Shown: positions 27,557-36,978, counted from the first letter of the stretch. The stretch is 64,000 nt of DNA from Collinsella sp. (GCA_031295385.1 JAUMOL010000022.1:32900-96899); one strand, 5' to 3'. Numbers and translations are program-made. Notes: generated by a model from the sequence alone, not told the origin.

Positions 27557-29074
27557 ATGGGAACTTATCATAGTACACGAGGACGCACTTTATCGTGCTC
27601 AAGTAAGGTGGCAATCCGTACCGGCATCGCTCCCGACGGGGGTTTGTTTGTCTCGGACGAGCTCGGCACCCAGCAGGTCGATATCAGCTCGCTTGCAGAT
27701 AAATCGTACTTTGAAATCGCTCAAGATGTGTTGGGAATGTTACTGAATGATTACACGGCCGAAGAAATTTCGGCGTGTGTCGACGAGGCATATCGCGGCA
27801 CGTTCGCGAGTGAAGAGGTTACGCCGCTCGTCAAACTCGACGCTGCGCCGGGCGCTGACGCCCCTCAGACCTATGTGATGGAGCTCTTTGGCGGCCCCAC
27901 GAGTGCCTTTAAGGACGTCGCCCTGCAGATGCTCCCCCGCTTGATGGCCCGCACTTCCGCCAAGGACGGCGGCGCTGAGCGCATCATGATCGTCACCGCC
28001 ACGTCGGGCGACACGGGCAAGGCCGCGCTCGCCGGTTTTGCCGACGCTCCGGGCACGGGCATCACCGTCTTTTATCCCGAGGGCAAGGTTAGCCGCGTCC
28101 AGAACCTGCAGATGTCCACGCAGGAGGGCGACAACGTCGCCGTCTGCGGCATTCGCGGCAACTTTGACGACGCCCAGAGCGCCGTCAAGCGCATCTTTGC
28201 CGATAAGGAGCTTGCCGAGCGCCTGGAGGCCGCTGGCACGGTGCTTTCGAGCGCCAACTCCATCAACGTCGGCCGTCTGGTACCGCAGGTCGTCTACTAC
28301 TTTGCCGCCTATGCGCAGCTGCTGCGCGCCGGTGCCATCGAGGCTGGCGACGCCGTAGAGTTCTGCGTACCGACCGGCAACTTTGGTGATATCCTGGCCG
28401 GCTACTATGCCAAGCGCATGGGCCTGCCCGTCGCTAAGCTCATCGTTGCGAGCGACAAGAACAACGTGCTGGCCGACTTCCTGACCACCGGCGTCTACGA
28501 CCGCAACCGTCCGTTCTTCACGACCATCTCGCCGTCGATGGACATCCTCATCAGCTCAAACCTGGAGCGCATGCTGTACTTCCTGTCCGATGGCGACTGC
28601 GAGCTCGTTGCCGGCCTTATGGAGCAACTGGCACAGACTGGTCGCTACGATGTTCCCGCCGACCTGCTGGCAAAGATTCAGAGCGTCTTTGGCTGCGGCT
28701 GGGCCAGCGAGGACGAGGTCCGCGCTGCCATCAAGAGCTGCTGGGATGCGAACGGTTACGTAATCGATCCGCACACCGCTTGCGGCTATCACGTCTTTGA
28801 AAAGGTCGCTCCCGCCGAGGGAGCCAAGGCCCGCGTGCTGCTTTCGACCGCCAGCCCCTACAAGTTCCCGCGCGCCTGCTGCGACGCCCTGGACCTCGAC
28901 GTTCCCAAGGACGACTTTGAGGCTATGCGTGTGCTCGAGCAGGCCACCAACACAGTCGCCCCGACCCAGCTCGCCGAGCTCGAGTCCAAGCCCGTCCGCT
29001 TCGAAGACGTCTGCGACGTAGCCGACATGGCCAACTACGTAGAGCAGGCTGCGAAAAAGATGGCCACCAACTAA
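27557..29074 (+). CDS. thrC: Threonine synthase
   Basis: A PLP enzyme that converts O-phosphohomoserine to threonine, 505 residues. ATG 27557 gives the family-typical start MGTYHSTRGRTLS and has GAGGAG 9 nt upstream, so it is preferred over 27512. The PLP lysine is in GGPTSAFKDVALQ, and the phosphate-binding loop in TATSGDTGKAAL. The long form resembles the E. coli/yeast class. thrB follows about 200 bp downstream after a terminator and a palindrome. Confidence 0.95.
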   Translation: MGTYHSTRGRTLSCSSKVAIRTGIAPDGGLFVSDELGTQQVDISSLADKSYFEIAQDVLGMLLNDYTAEEISACVDEAYRGTFASEEVTPLVKLDAAPGADAPQTYVMELFGGPTSAFKDVALQMLPRLMARTSAKDGGAERIMIVTATSGDTGKAALAGFADAPGTGITVFYPEGKVSRVQNLQMSTQEGDNVAVCGIRGNFDDAQSAVKRIFADKELAERLEAAGTVLSSANSINVGRLVPQVVYYFAAYAQLLRAGAIEAGDAVEFCVPTGNFGDILAGYYAKRMGLPVAKLIVASDKNNVLADFLTTGVYDRNRPFFTTISPSMDILISSNLERMLYFLSDGDCELVAGLMEQLAQTGRYDVPADLLAKIQSVFGCGWASEDEVRAAIKSCWDANGYVIDPHTACGYHVFEKVAPAEGAKARVLLSTASPYKFPRACCDALDLDVPKDDFEAMRVLEQATNTVAPTQLAELESKPVRFEDVCDVADMANYVEQAAKKMATN

Positions 29075-29086
29075 ACCCCTTATAAG

Positions 29087-29116
29087 GCGCCGGCGAAAGC
29101 CGGCGCACCTTCTTTT
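29087..29116 (+). terminator. Terminator of thrC
   Basis: An 8-bp stem GCGCCGGC closed by GAAA, then ACCTTCTTTTAT. It is a strong tetraloop hairpin 12 nt after the thrC stop. Confidence 0.8.
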
Positions 29117-29154
29117 ATCAGATATCCACCGGGATGATGACGAGCTGACATGCG

Positions 29155-29260
29155 GGTCTGCCTGTTTAGTTCGTCGCGAGTTCCGCACGAGCCGGAAAGC
29201 ACTTAATGTGCTTTCCGAGCGAGCCAGGACTGCCCGAGCAGCGAACTAAACAGGCAGACC
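29155..29260. repeat. Composite palindrome (F) just upstream of thrB
   Basis: Perfect 19-bp arms (29155-29173 and 29242-29260), an inner hairpin GGAAAGCAC/GTGCTTTCC, and core-like words TTCCGCA and AGGAC in the interior. The right arm ends 3 nt before the CAGGAG ribosome site of thrB, so any transcript crossing it would carry a large hairpin beside that site. Confidence 0.85.
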
Positions 29261-29275
29261 GCCCAGGAGATTCCC

Positions 29276-30157
29276 ATGATCAAGATCACCGTCCCAGCAA
29301 CCAGCGCCAACCTAGGCATCGGCTACGACACCCTCGGCATGGCCGTCAGCCTCTACTCGCACTTTACCTTCGAGCACGCCGATAAGCTCACCATCACGGG
29401 CTGCCCCGAGGAGTTCCAAAACGAGAATAACCTGGTCTATGTGAGCTTTGTCGATGCGCTGGCCGCATGGGACGAGCCGGCCTTCCCCGTTGCCATCGAC
29501 ATCCAGACCGACGTGCCCGTCGCCCGCGGCCTGGGCTCCAGCTCCACCTGCGTCGTCGCCGGCATCATGGCAGCCGCCGCACTGACGGGCCACACCGTCG
29601 ACCGTGCCGAGCTTGTTCGCATTGCCACCGAAGTCGAGGGGCATCCTGATAACGTCGCTCCCGCCATCCTTGGCGGCGCCGTCTGCTCCTTTACGCCGAC
29701 CGATTCGCTCCCCCAATGTCTGCGCTACGAGGTGAGCGATCGCTTGCGTTTTATTACCGTGATTCCGCCCTACGAGGTACATACGAGCGAGGCGCGCAAG
29801 GTCGTGCCGCAGGAGATTCCACTCTCCACCGCCGTATGGCAAATGGGCCGCATCGCCGGCATGACGCGCGGCCTGGAGACCGGCGACCTTGACCTGATTG
29901 CCGCCGCTAATGACGACCGCATTCAGGAGCCCTATCGTCGCCGCCTGATTCCCGACTACAACGCCGTGCGCGACACCTGCCTTAACGGCGGTGCCAAGAC
30001 CATCTGGATCAGCGGTTCGGGCTCGACCCTTATGGCTGTGACCGACGATACCATCGTGGCAAAGTTCCTGCAGGTCAAGCTGCGCGAGCAGTTCCCTAAG
30101 TGTGATACGCATATTCTGACGTGCGACACGGAAGGCGCTCAAATCGAGTACCTGTAG
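29276..30157 (+). CDS. thrB: Homoserine kinase
   Basis: A GHMP-family kinase that phosphorylates homoserine, 293 residues. Motifs: VPATSANLGIGYDTLG at the N-terminus, the ATP loop PVARGLGSSSTC (about 85-95) and the C-terminal ISGSGSTLM. It feeds thrC, which is upstream on the same strand. Start ATG 29276 with CAGGAG. Composite palindromes flank the gene on both sides. Confidence 0.95.
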   Translation: MIKITVPATSANLGIGYDTLGMAVSLYSHFTFEHADKLTITGCPEEFQNENNLVYVSFVDALAAWDEPAFPVAIDIQTDVPVARGLGSSSTCVVAGIMAAAALTGHTVDRAELVRIATEVEGHPDNVAPAILGGAVCSFTPTDSLPQCLRYEVSDRLRFITVIPPYEVHTSEARKVVPQEIPLSTAVWQMGRIAGMTRGLETGDLDLIAAANDDRIQEPYRRRLIPDYNAVRDTCLNGGAKTIWISGSGSTLMAVTDDTIVAKFLQVKLREQFPKCDTHILTCDTEGAQIEYL

Positions 30158-30334
30158 ACATCCTCCTCATATACCTGTCCGGGACGGTCGGGATGTTCCC
30201 TCAAAATCGTCCTCGCGCATGAAGGCCCCTTGTCCTGCTCCTGCGGAGCGACGGACAAGGGGCCTTCGCGCTGCGGAATGATTTTGAGGGAACATCCCGA
30301 CCGTCCCTGCGCCCACCTTGCTGAGGATGTCTAC
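30154..30334. repeat. Composite palindrome (B) downstream of thrB
   Basis: Three nested layers: GTAGACATCCTC with its complement (30154-30165/30323-30334; the first contains the thrB stop codon), 28-bp perfect arms (30181-30208/30280-30307), and an inner GAAGGCCCCTTGTCC hairpin. The CGTCCTCG and CTGCGGAAT words between layers are the core of palindrome A in the opposite orientation. Confidence 0.9.
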
Positions 30335-30415
30335 AGGGACCCACGCTTTGAAGGGGCTCCGGGCTGATAGTTTTGTTTTTTATTGATAGGGGCTCTTGCT
30401 AGGCTGGAGCCCTGA

Positions 30416-31006
30416 CTAGAGGCAGGCCTCGGCGATGCGCTTTTTTAGTTCGTCGATGCCGGTGCCGGTTTGGGAGCTTGTGATGATTACGTTTTCGGCC
30501 GGGACGTTGAGCTGCTTTTTGATGGCTGCTGCTTGGCGGGCCTGCTGGGTGCGGCTGAGTTTGTCGGCCTTGGTGAGGCAGACGATAAAGTTGAACTCGT
30601 TGCCCTGCAGGTAGTCGATCATGTCATGGTCGAGTTTACTGGGGTCGTGACGAATGTCCACCAGTGAGACGACCAAGTTAAAGCTGCGCTCGGAGTCGAA
30701 AAAGTCGCCGATAAGCTCGGCCCAGCGGTCGCGCTCGGCCTTGGAGCGACGGGCGAAACCGTAACCCGGCAGGTCCACGAAATGCACGTCATCGGCCTCA
30801 AAGAAGTTGATGTTGCTCGTCTTGCCCGGCGTACTCGAAACCTTCACCAGGTTCTTGCGGCCAAAGAGCTTGTTCATGATGGACGACTTGCCCACGTTGG
30901 AGCGGCCGACAAAGCTCACCTCGGGGCAGGTGGACTCGGGGATCTGCGAAACCTTGCCGTAGCTGGCGACGAACTTGGCAAGCTGATAGTTAATGGAATC
31001 GGCCAT
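30416..31006 (-). CDS. engB: Ribosome-biogenesis GTPase EngB/YsxC
   Basis: A small essential GTPase needed for large-subunit assembly, 196 residues. G motifs: GRSNVGKSS (P-loop), TPGKT (G2), DLPGYG (G3), TKAD (G4), SSQTG (G5). Start ATG 31006 has AAGGAG at 5 nt; a GTG two codons earlier is less likely. It is downstream of mtnN on the same strand with a 38-bp gap. Confidence 0.95.
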   Translation of the reverse strand: MADSINYQLAKFVASYGKVSQIPESTCPEVSFVGRSNVGKSSIMNKLFGRKNLVKVSSTPGKTSNINFFEADDVHFVDLPGYGFARRSKAERDRWAELIGDFFDSERSFNLVVSLVDIRHDPSKLDHDMIDYLQGNEFNFIVCLTKADKLSRTQQARQAAAIKKQLNVPAENVIITSSQTGTGIDELKKRIAEACL

Positions 31007-31044
31007 GGACACTCCTTGGTCGTAGGTTCTTACAAATAGACGCG

Positions 31045-31785
31045 CTATTGCGCAGCGGCAATGCGGCGGACGATATCGAGCGTGATGTCACTTGCGACAC
31101 GCGCGTACTCGAACAGATCGAACTCGCGCTCGCAAATTGCATCGTACGCCTCGTCACAATTATCGCTGATAGCGCGCAACACCAGGCAATCGACACCATT
31201 TTTGGTTGCGACATGGGCAATTGCCGCGCCCTCCATGCCGACACAATCGGCATGCGTCGCCTCGATAGCGTCGTTGCGCATGGTGGCGCCCGTCACAAAG
31301 CGGTTACCCGTGGCAATCGTGCCGACCAGGAACTGCTTGGTGCCCTCATTCGAAACGACTGCATTTGTCGAAGCGTCAACAAACCCACGCTCAGCAAGCA
31401 CTTCGGCGGCAATATCGACCAGCGCGGGCGTCGAGCCAAACTCCTCGAGCCCCGGTGCGGACTCGGCGATAAGCGCGGTATCGGTATCCAGATAGCGTAG
31501 GCGTTTGCCAATGACCACGTCGTCGATATGGAGCTTGGGGTTCAAACCGCCCGCAATGCCCGAAAACACAACAGCCTGCGGAGCATACTTGCTAATGAGG
31601 TGCTGTGTTGCAGCGGCGGCGTTCACCGTGCCCATGCCCGCCGTTGTGGCGACAACTGTCAGGCCGTCGAGCTCACCGCTCACAACGGTCAAGCCTGCCT
31701 CCCGTGCCTCGCAAACGTCGCTCAGCTCTTCCTTAATCTGCATGATCTCTTTTTCGAGCGCACCGATAATCGCGATGGTAGCCAT
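31045..31785 (-). CDS. mtnN: 5'-methylthioadenosine/S-adenosylhomocysteine nucleosidase
   Basis: Cleaves MTA and SAH, detoxifying the by-products of SAM use. It has 246 residues, with the MTAN pattern IIGALEKEI at the start, FSGIAGGL, VGMEGAAIAHV (catalytic Glu region) and RAISDNCD (catalytic Asp). ATG 31785 follows GGGGAA. It lies between a serine hydrolase gene and engB on the same strand. Confidence 0.94.
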   Translation of the reverse strand: MATIAIIGALEKEIMQIKEELSDVCEAREAGLTVVSGELDGLTVVATTAGMGTVNAAAATQHLISKYAPQAVVFSGIAGGLNPKLHIDDVVIGKRLRYLDTDTALIAESAPGLEEFGSTPALVDIAAEVLAERGFVDASTNAVVSNEGTKQFLVGTIATGNRFVTGATMRNDAIEATHADCVGMEGAAIAHVATKNGVDCLVLRAISDNCDEAYDAICEREFDLFEYARVASDITLDIVRRIAAAQ

Positions 31786-31863
31786 ACCATTCCCCAAACC
31801 TATACGAAATTCTCAACCAAGGTATGGTACCAGCATTTTGTTTGACCTCGCCAAACGAACACG

Positions 31864-32982
31864 CTAAGCCAGTGCAGCTCGCGTATCAAACAGAGCCTTT
31901 GCAATCGCAGCCGTAACCTCGCTCGAACGGTCGCTCGATGGCATCGATGTCATGACGCTCATGACATAGGTACGGCCATCGATGTCGATGAGGCCTGCAT
32001 CGCATGTCGAATAGTAGCCGTCCTCGCTGATCCAACCCGCTTTGTTGCGCACCAAGACCTGATCGTCCGCAATGCCATCGCGAATAAACGAGCGCGATGT
32101 TGATGCCAAAAGGCCTGACAACCACTGTGAAGTCTCGGTATCCATGCTCAGATACTCGCTCATCTCGCGCCATAACCTCGCAGAAGTGCGCGGGCAGTAG
32201 GTCGGAAAATCACTCATCGGATTCAGTGCCGTTTCGTCATCAACACCCAGATTGGCAATCCAATCCTCATAGCCATCATGGTCAAACGCCGCGCGTAACG
32301 CGATAAACGAATCGTTGTCTGAGTTGGCGACGGCATTCTCGATAAGGTCGCGCACCGTCTGCCAGCCCATGCTGCAACCACCATACGTGGCTAAAGGCCC
32401 ATCGAGCGACACCCGCCCCGATTCGACCAACGTCTCGCAAATATAGAGCGCATACAGCGCTTTGTAGCTGCTCGCTCCATACACCTCGACATCGGCGTTA
32501 TACGTCACGCCCCTACCGCTCGATAGGTCGTAGAACACTACACCCACGTCGCCCAGCTCCTGCGCCCGACACAGGGCATCCTGGAGCGAGGCAAGGCTCT
32601 CATCCTCCAAGGCAGGAGTCTTGTTATCCACCAACGAGAAGGTCCGAACGGTATCACCCGAAGGGATATCGTTGAAGTCCGCCTTCGAAAGTCTCGTCTT
32701 GAGATCTGCCGTCGACAGAGCTTGATCTGCCGACGCTTTGGACTTTGAAACCTTCTCGTTTTGCGTCTGTACCGTTGACGCATCTGAATGTGCCATTCGC
32801 TCCGATGCGTAGGTTTTGGCGGTAATTCCGAGGATAATAACCGCCGACGTTAGCATCCCAATGACGGCAATCTTCCTCACGCGGATGCGAGTGTCGGCAA
32901 GGCCACGCGAAGACGTGTCCTTCGTCTTATATCTGCTGCCATGCTGCGGCACATACTCGTCCCGCGATGCGATGTTTCGCAC
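31864..32982 (-). CDS. Membrane-anchored class-A beta-lactamase-like serine hydrolase
   Basis: A 372-residue protein with a basic cytoplasmic N-terminus, a membrane anchor at about 37-57, a Ser/Lys/Asp-rich linker and a penicillin-recognising-type domain from about 125. The SxxK motif is SSYK (Ser171, Lys174), SDN is at 221-223, and the KTG position reads KAG. The domain is built like class A beta-lactamases and related housekeeping serine hydrolases, so true beta-lactamase activity is uncertain. GTG 32982 has CAGGAG, and a TATATAA-like -10 lies near 33005. Confidence 0.8.
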   Translation of the reverse strand: MRNIASRDEYVPQHGSRYKTKDTSSRGLADTRIRVRKIAVIGMLTSAVIILGITAKTYASERMAHSDASTVQTQNEKVSKSKASADQALSTADLKTRLSKADFNDIPSGDTVRTFSLVDNKTPALEDESLASLQDALCRAQELGDVGVVFYDLSSGRGVTYNADVEVYGASSYKALYALYICETLVESGRVSLDGPLATYGGCSMGWQTVRDLIENAVANSDNDSFIALRAAFDHDGYEDWIANLGVDDETALNPMSDFPTYCPRTSARLWREMSEYLSMDTETSQWLSGLLASTSRSFIRDGIADDQVLVRNKAGWISEDGYYSTCDAGLIDIDGRTYVMSVMTSMPSSDRSSEVTAAIAKALFDTRAALA

Positions 32983-33298
32983 GTGGTCTCCTGACTGCTA
33001 CCGTTTATATACGAGCAGCATGATACCGAGCAGGCATTTCTTTCCAAAGATATTCAGCGGCGTTTAAGGTGTCTTTAAAGAAACCACAAGCGTTTCTATG
33101 CATTTTTGCCAATTCTGTTGCACATCTCTACCCAAAACGCAGTTGCGGTGAAATAGTTCCTGTTTGGGCGGCATAAGCCGAAAAACAAGAACTATTCCAC
33201 CGCAACTTGACGGGGCTCTTTGGCAATCAACTTGGTGCCCAGGGGCGCTCATTTAAGTCTGTCCCCAATGAGTGCCTTTGGGGCGCGAAAATGGCACG
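32983..33298. other. Gene-less stretch between pflA end and serine hydrolase start
   Basis: It holds the promoter region of the leftward serine hydrolase gene, an inverted repeat at 33141 and a short hairpin at 33237-33280 (GGCGCTCATT/AATGAGTGCC around GTCTGTCCC). I see no coding frame. Confidence 0.6.
33141..33207. repeat. Spaced inverted repeat, family AGTTGCGGTGAWATAGTTCC, copy 3
   Basis: Arms at 33141-33160 and 33188-33207, again a 47-bp step and a 27-nt spacer with a CGGC/GCCG mini-hairpin. The right arm has two differences from perfect complementarity. Confidence 0.9.
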
Positions 33299-34117
33299 CT
33301 AGCCGATGGCGTTTTTTAGCTCCGCACGGCGTTCTTTCATGCCGGCCATAACGGCATTGCGCAGCTCGGGCATACGCGCGGTATCCATCTGGGGCACGCC
33401 CTCGAGCTTATAGGGAATGCCCAGTTGCTCGTACTTGACGACACCCATCGTGTGATACGGCAGCATTTCCAGGCCCACCACGTTGTGCCATGGAGCGATG
33501 AGGCGACCGAGCTTCTCACACTCCTCCACCGTGTCGGTAATGCCCGGCACAACCACGTGGCGGATAACGACCTTGATCTTGCGACGTGCAAGCTCATCGC
33601 CAAACGCCAGGATGCGTGCGGGATCACAACCGGTCAGCTTTTTATGCTCAGCCGGATCGGCATGCTTGATGTCGAGCAGCACCATGTCGGTCTCGTTGAG
33701 CACGGCATCGAACTTCTCGGGATGCTGAGGGTCGAAGGCGTAGCCACAGCTATCCAGGCAGGTATGCACACGACCATCGGGGTTGTTGTGCATTGCACGG
33801 AACAGGTCGGCCAAAAACTCGGGCTGCAGAAGCGGCTCGCCGCCCGAAACCGTAATTCCGCCGCTGCGATAGAACTCGTGGTTACTCTGGAACTCATCCA
33901 TGAGGTGCTCGACGGTCACCATCGTGCCGCCGTTGACCGACCAGGTATCGGGATTGTGGCAATACGCACAGCGCATGGGACAGCCTTGGACAAACACTAC
34001 GAAGCGGATGCCGGGTCCGTCGACCGTACCCATCGTTTCAATCGAATGTACGCGGCCCAGGGCAAACGCGGAGTCCTCGGGACGAGCGTCCACACCCTCG
34101 AGCGTCATTTCAGCCAT
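33299..34117 (-). CDS. pflA: Pyruvate formate-lyase activating enzyme
   Basis: A radical SAM enzyme that installs the glycyl radical on pyruvate formate-lyase, 272 residues. The cluster motif is GCPMRCAYC (Cys46, 50, 53), followed by HNPDTWS, with TVSGGEPLLQ as the SAM-binding GGE loop. ATG 34117 has AAGGT at 7 nt and opens the conserved part; the upstream frame extension is short. It is 7.3 kb from the split PFL genes, and its glycyl target there would be the 83-residue subunit at 41464. Confidence 0.92.
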   Translation of the reverse strand: MAEMTLEGVDARPEDSAFALGRVHSIETMGTVDGPGIRFVVFVQGCPMRCAYCHNPDTWSVNGGTMVTVEHLMDEFQSNHEFYRSGGITVSGGEPLLQPEFLADLFRAMHNNPDGRVHTCLDSCGYAFDPQHPEKFDAVLNETDMVLLDIKHADPAEHKKLTGCDPARILAFGDELARRKIKVVIRHVVVPGITDTVEECEKLGRLIAPWHNVVGLEMLPYHTMGVVKYEQLGIPYKLEGVPQMDTARMPELRNAVMAGMKERRAELKNAIG

Positions 34118-34234
34118 TCCCGCTACCTTGCCTCTCATTGGTTTTAGTCACATAAATGCCAGAGCCATTCTAGCCCATACGCATGATGGTGAAACGGTTT
34201 AGTGGTCAATTGGATTGTTCTATTTGGCCCCACA

Positions 34235-34274
34235 CAAAAGCGGCGGGAAGGTTGTCGCAACCCGCCCACCGCCG
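34235..34274 (-). terminator. Terminator of degV
   Basis: On the minus strand GGCGGGTTG and CAACC..CCCGCC form a bulged stem followed by GCTTTTG. It lies 30 nt beyond the degV stop. Confidence 0.6.
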
Positions 34275-34303
34275 AGGCAACAGAAATCGATAGACTCCAG
34301 GCC

Positions 34304-35158
34304 TTACGCCTTAAGCGTGAGCACCGCGCCGAAGGCGGTCGGGCCGCAATGGCTCGAGATGACGCCGCCGACCTGAGTCCAGGTAATGTCCTTAAAGCCA
34401 AGATCGTGTGCATAGACTTCCATGTCGTCGCGCAGCTCCTCGGAAAGACCTACCGAATACGCCAGGCCAATGTGCGAGTAGTCAATCTCGCCCTTGGCAA
34501 CCATGTGATCAATAAAGGCGCGGGCGCACTTGAGCATAGAGCCGCGGAACTTCTTGGTTGCCACGAACTTACCGCCCGTCACCTCAATGCAGGGCTTAAT
34601 CTTGAGCAGATGGGCGCCAAGGAATGCCATGTTGGACAAGCGACCGCCCGCCTTAAGGAAGGCAAGATCGGTAGGAACAAAGCCCAGCAGCACGCGGTCC
34701 ATGACGGAGTTCGCGAAGGCGAAGATCTCGTCGACGGTGGCATCGGGGTGAGCCTCGATGTATTTGGCGGTCTCGACGACAACAAGCGACTGGCCCACCG
34801 AGACAAAGCGCGTGTCCATGGAGAACACGTAGTCGCGGCCCTTAGCTGCAATCTTGGAGGAGTGATGCGAGCAGGTCGTGGCCTCGGAGTACGCAAGATG
34901 CAGAATGGTCGCATCGGGCTGCTCAGCGTGAATGCGGTCGTACGCGTGAGCAAAATCCGCAGGCGCGCAGCCACTGGTCTTGGGCATCACGCCAAACTCG
35001 TTGCAGCGTGAATAAATCTCGAGCGGATCGATCGAGCCGTCCTCGACGGTCTCGTCACCAATCGTGACATGCATGGGCACGCGCACGATGCCGTAGCGCT
35101 CGCAAAGCTCCGGCGTCACATCCGACCCAGACTCAACCACGATTACGTACTTGCCCAT
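34304..35158 (-). CDS. DegV family fatty-acid-binding protein
   Basis: A 284-residue DegV/FakB-type protein. FakB proteins bind a fatty acid for phosphorylation by FakA. The pattern fits: VVESGSDVTPEL at the start, PKTSGCAPADF (Thr-Ser contact for the carboxylate), a GFVPTDLAFLKAGGRLS block and a C-terminal HCGPTAFGAV. ATG 35158 (MGKYVIVV) is chosen by conservation, as the ribosome site is weak. No fakA is in the window. Confidence 0.88.
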   Translation of the reverse strand: MGKYVIVVESGSDVTPELCERYGIVRVPMHVTIGDETVEDGSIDPLEIYSRCNEFGVMPKTSGCAPADFAHAYDRIHAEQPDATILHLAYSEATTCSHHSSKIAAKGRDYVFSMDTRFVSVGQSLVVVETAKYIEAHPDATVDEIFAFANSVMDRVLLGFVPTDLAFLKAGGRLSNMAFLGAHLLKIKPCIEVTGGKFVATKKFRGSMLKCARAFIDHMVAKGEIDYSHIGLAYSVGLSEELRDDMEVYAHDLGFKDITWTQVGGVISSHCGPTAFGAVLTLKA

Positions 35159-35434
35159 TATTATCACGACCCATCTCAACATTGGCTTTTCAATACATGG
35201 CACGCGCCGCCGCACTGTTGCACAACAGCGTCCAAGCGCCAAAGAGACGCCGCCCCTTGCACACAACAAAGGACAGCGTCTCCCTGGAAAACTCCGTGCT
35301 TATCTAGGATTCCACACGGTTTATTAAGGAGGGTTACTTATTCCGCAAACGGTCGCTATATGCGGTAAGCGGTAGTTGGCCGCGACAACTGCGACACATT
35401 CCGTCCAGCAAATCCAATCGTGCTCCACGCACGG

Positions 35435-36877
35435 TTAATGCACGAGGCGGTAGAAATTCATCGATGCCGCACCCTCGGCGTGCAGCTCCATCGCCGGAAC
35501 CGCCGGCGAATAGGTACGGCTCGTAAGTGCCGCCTCGCCGCCATTTGCAAAAATCTCGACCATCGTAGTGTCCGAAAGCACGCGTAGGTCGCGAAGCTCG
35601 CCGAGCTCAATCGACCTCTGGTCGCGCCCATAGCCTTCGTCACCCATATCGAGGGTAAGCATCCCGTCCGTATAACGCACAAAGACACCCTTGCGGATTT
35701 CGAGCTCGACCATCTTGGCGCCCTCACAGGAAACCACAAGATCAAACAGGCGGCCCGGCTCCTCAACGGTTTCACCGCCTGTCGCGCGAACGCAGTCGCC
35801 GCGCACCCTCTCAATCTCGTGCGCCGGCTGCTGACAGAGCTTACCATCGCGTATGCTCAGCTCTCGCGGCACCGTCAACGCGCACTGCCACCCGCGTGCC
35901 ACCGTCGGGTTTTCTGCCGTCGCATCGGGGCAACCAGACCACCCGATCATCAAACGCCGACCCGCAGCATCCTCAAAGGACTGCGGTGCGTAGAAATCAA
36001 AGCCGGCATCGACCATCGGGGGCATGCCCTGCCCGGCGATCTTAAAACTCGGCGCCTCCCAATCGGCCTCGATGGGAAACCACACGCACTGGTGCGGATT
36101 GCGGTAACGCCATCCATCGGCGGACACACCCTGCGGACAGCAAACGAGAATAAGCTCACCATCGAGCTCAAACAGATCGGGGCACTCCCACATAAAGCCA
36201 AACTTCTCGCCCAACTCAATGCGCGTCGCATAGCTCCAGTCCTCTAGATCGCTCGAGGTATAGACAAGCACGCAGCCGCGGTCGTCTTTCGTACGAGCGC
36301 CCAGAACCATGTAGTAGATACCATCGTGTTCAAGGATTTTGGGATCACGCACGTGCGTACCGATATCGTCGGGGTAATCGACCGGCCCAACAGCTATGCG
36401 CTTCTCGCCCAATTCGTCGGGGTTCTCGGTAACCACATGAATCTGGTTTTGCTCACGGCCCGTCAACACGTAGTCGTAATCATCGCGGTCAAAATGCTTG
36501 ACGTTGCCGGTATAGAAGTAGTGAATCTTGCCGTCGTGTACAAAGGCAGAGCCAGAATACGCTCCACTCGCGTCCAAATCGGAATCGGGGAACAGCACAG
36601 GGCCGCGATTCTCGTACGTCACAAAATCCTTTGTCGTCAGATGATTCCAAAGCACTGGACCGCCATGCGCAGCATCGAATGGATCGTATTGGTGATAGAT
36701 GTGATACGTATCACCGATCTGCACCAAACCGTTGGGGTCGTTGAGCCAGCCAAGCTCAGGCTCCACATGGAACAGGAGCCTATCGGGGTCGGACGCGATG
36801 CGACCCGCCGTCTCATCCTGTCCGGCACGCCATTGCTCATAGTCCGCGCGTGTCACCTTATTTTTTTGATTAAACAT
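35435..36877 (-). CDS. scrB: Sucrose-6-phosphate hydrolase (GH32)
   Basis: Cleaves the sucrose 6-phosphate delivered by the PTS to glucose 6-phosphate and fructose. The 480-residue GH32 enzyme has the nucleophile motif GWLNDPNG (Asp47), HVRDPKI and WECPDLF with the acid/base Glu. The C-terminal beta-sandwich spans about 340-478. No signal peptide, so it is cytoplasmic. It is the third gene of a leftward module (GH32-like, PTS IIBC, this) controlled by a LacI protein with operators near 39907-39940. Confidence 0.9.
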   Translation of the reverse strand: MFNQKNKVTRADYEQWRAGQDETAGRIASDPDRLLFHVEPELGWLNDPNGLVQIGDTYHIYHQYDPFDAAHGGPVLWNHLTTKDFVTYENRGPVLFPDSDLDASGAYSGSAFVHDGKIHYFYTGNVKHFDRDDYDYVLTGREQNQIHVVTENPDELGEKRIAVGPVDYPDDIGTHVRDPKILEHDGIYYMVLGARTKDDRGCVLVYTSSDLEDWSYATRIELGEKFGFMWECPDLFELDGELILVCCPQGVSADGWRYRNPHQCVWFPIEADWEAPSFKIAGQGMPPMVDAGFDFYAPQSFEDAAGRRLMIGWSGCPDATAENPTVARGWQCALTVPRELSIRDGKLCQQPAHEIERVRGDCVRATGGETVEEPGRLFDLVVSCEGAKMVELEIRKGVFVRYTDGMLTLDMGDEGYGRDQRSIELGELRDLRVLSDTTMVEIFANGGEAALTSRTYSPAVPAMELHAEGAASMNFYRLVH

Positions 36878-36978
36878 CGCCGTTGACTTTCTCGTCTATG
36901 GGGAAGGACGCTCGACTCACACGAGTCGAACGCCCTTCCTCAAATGGACTTATCCTCAGATTACGCTGAACGGCTCAA

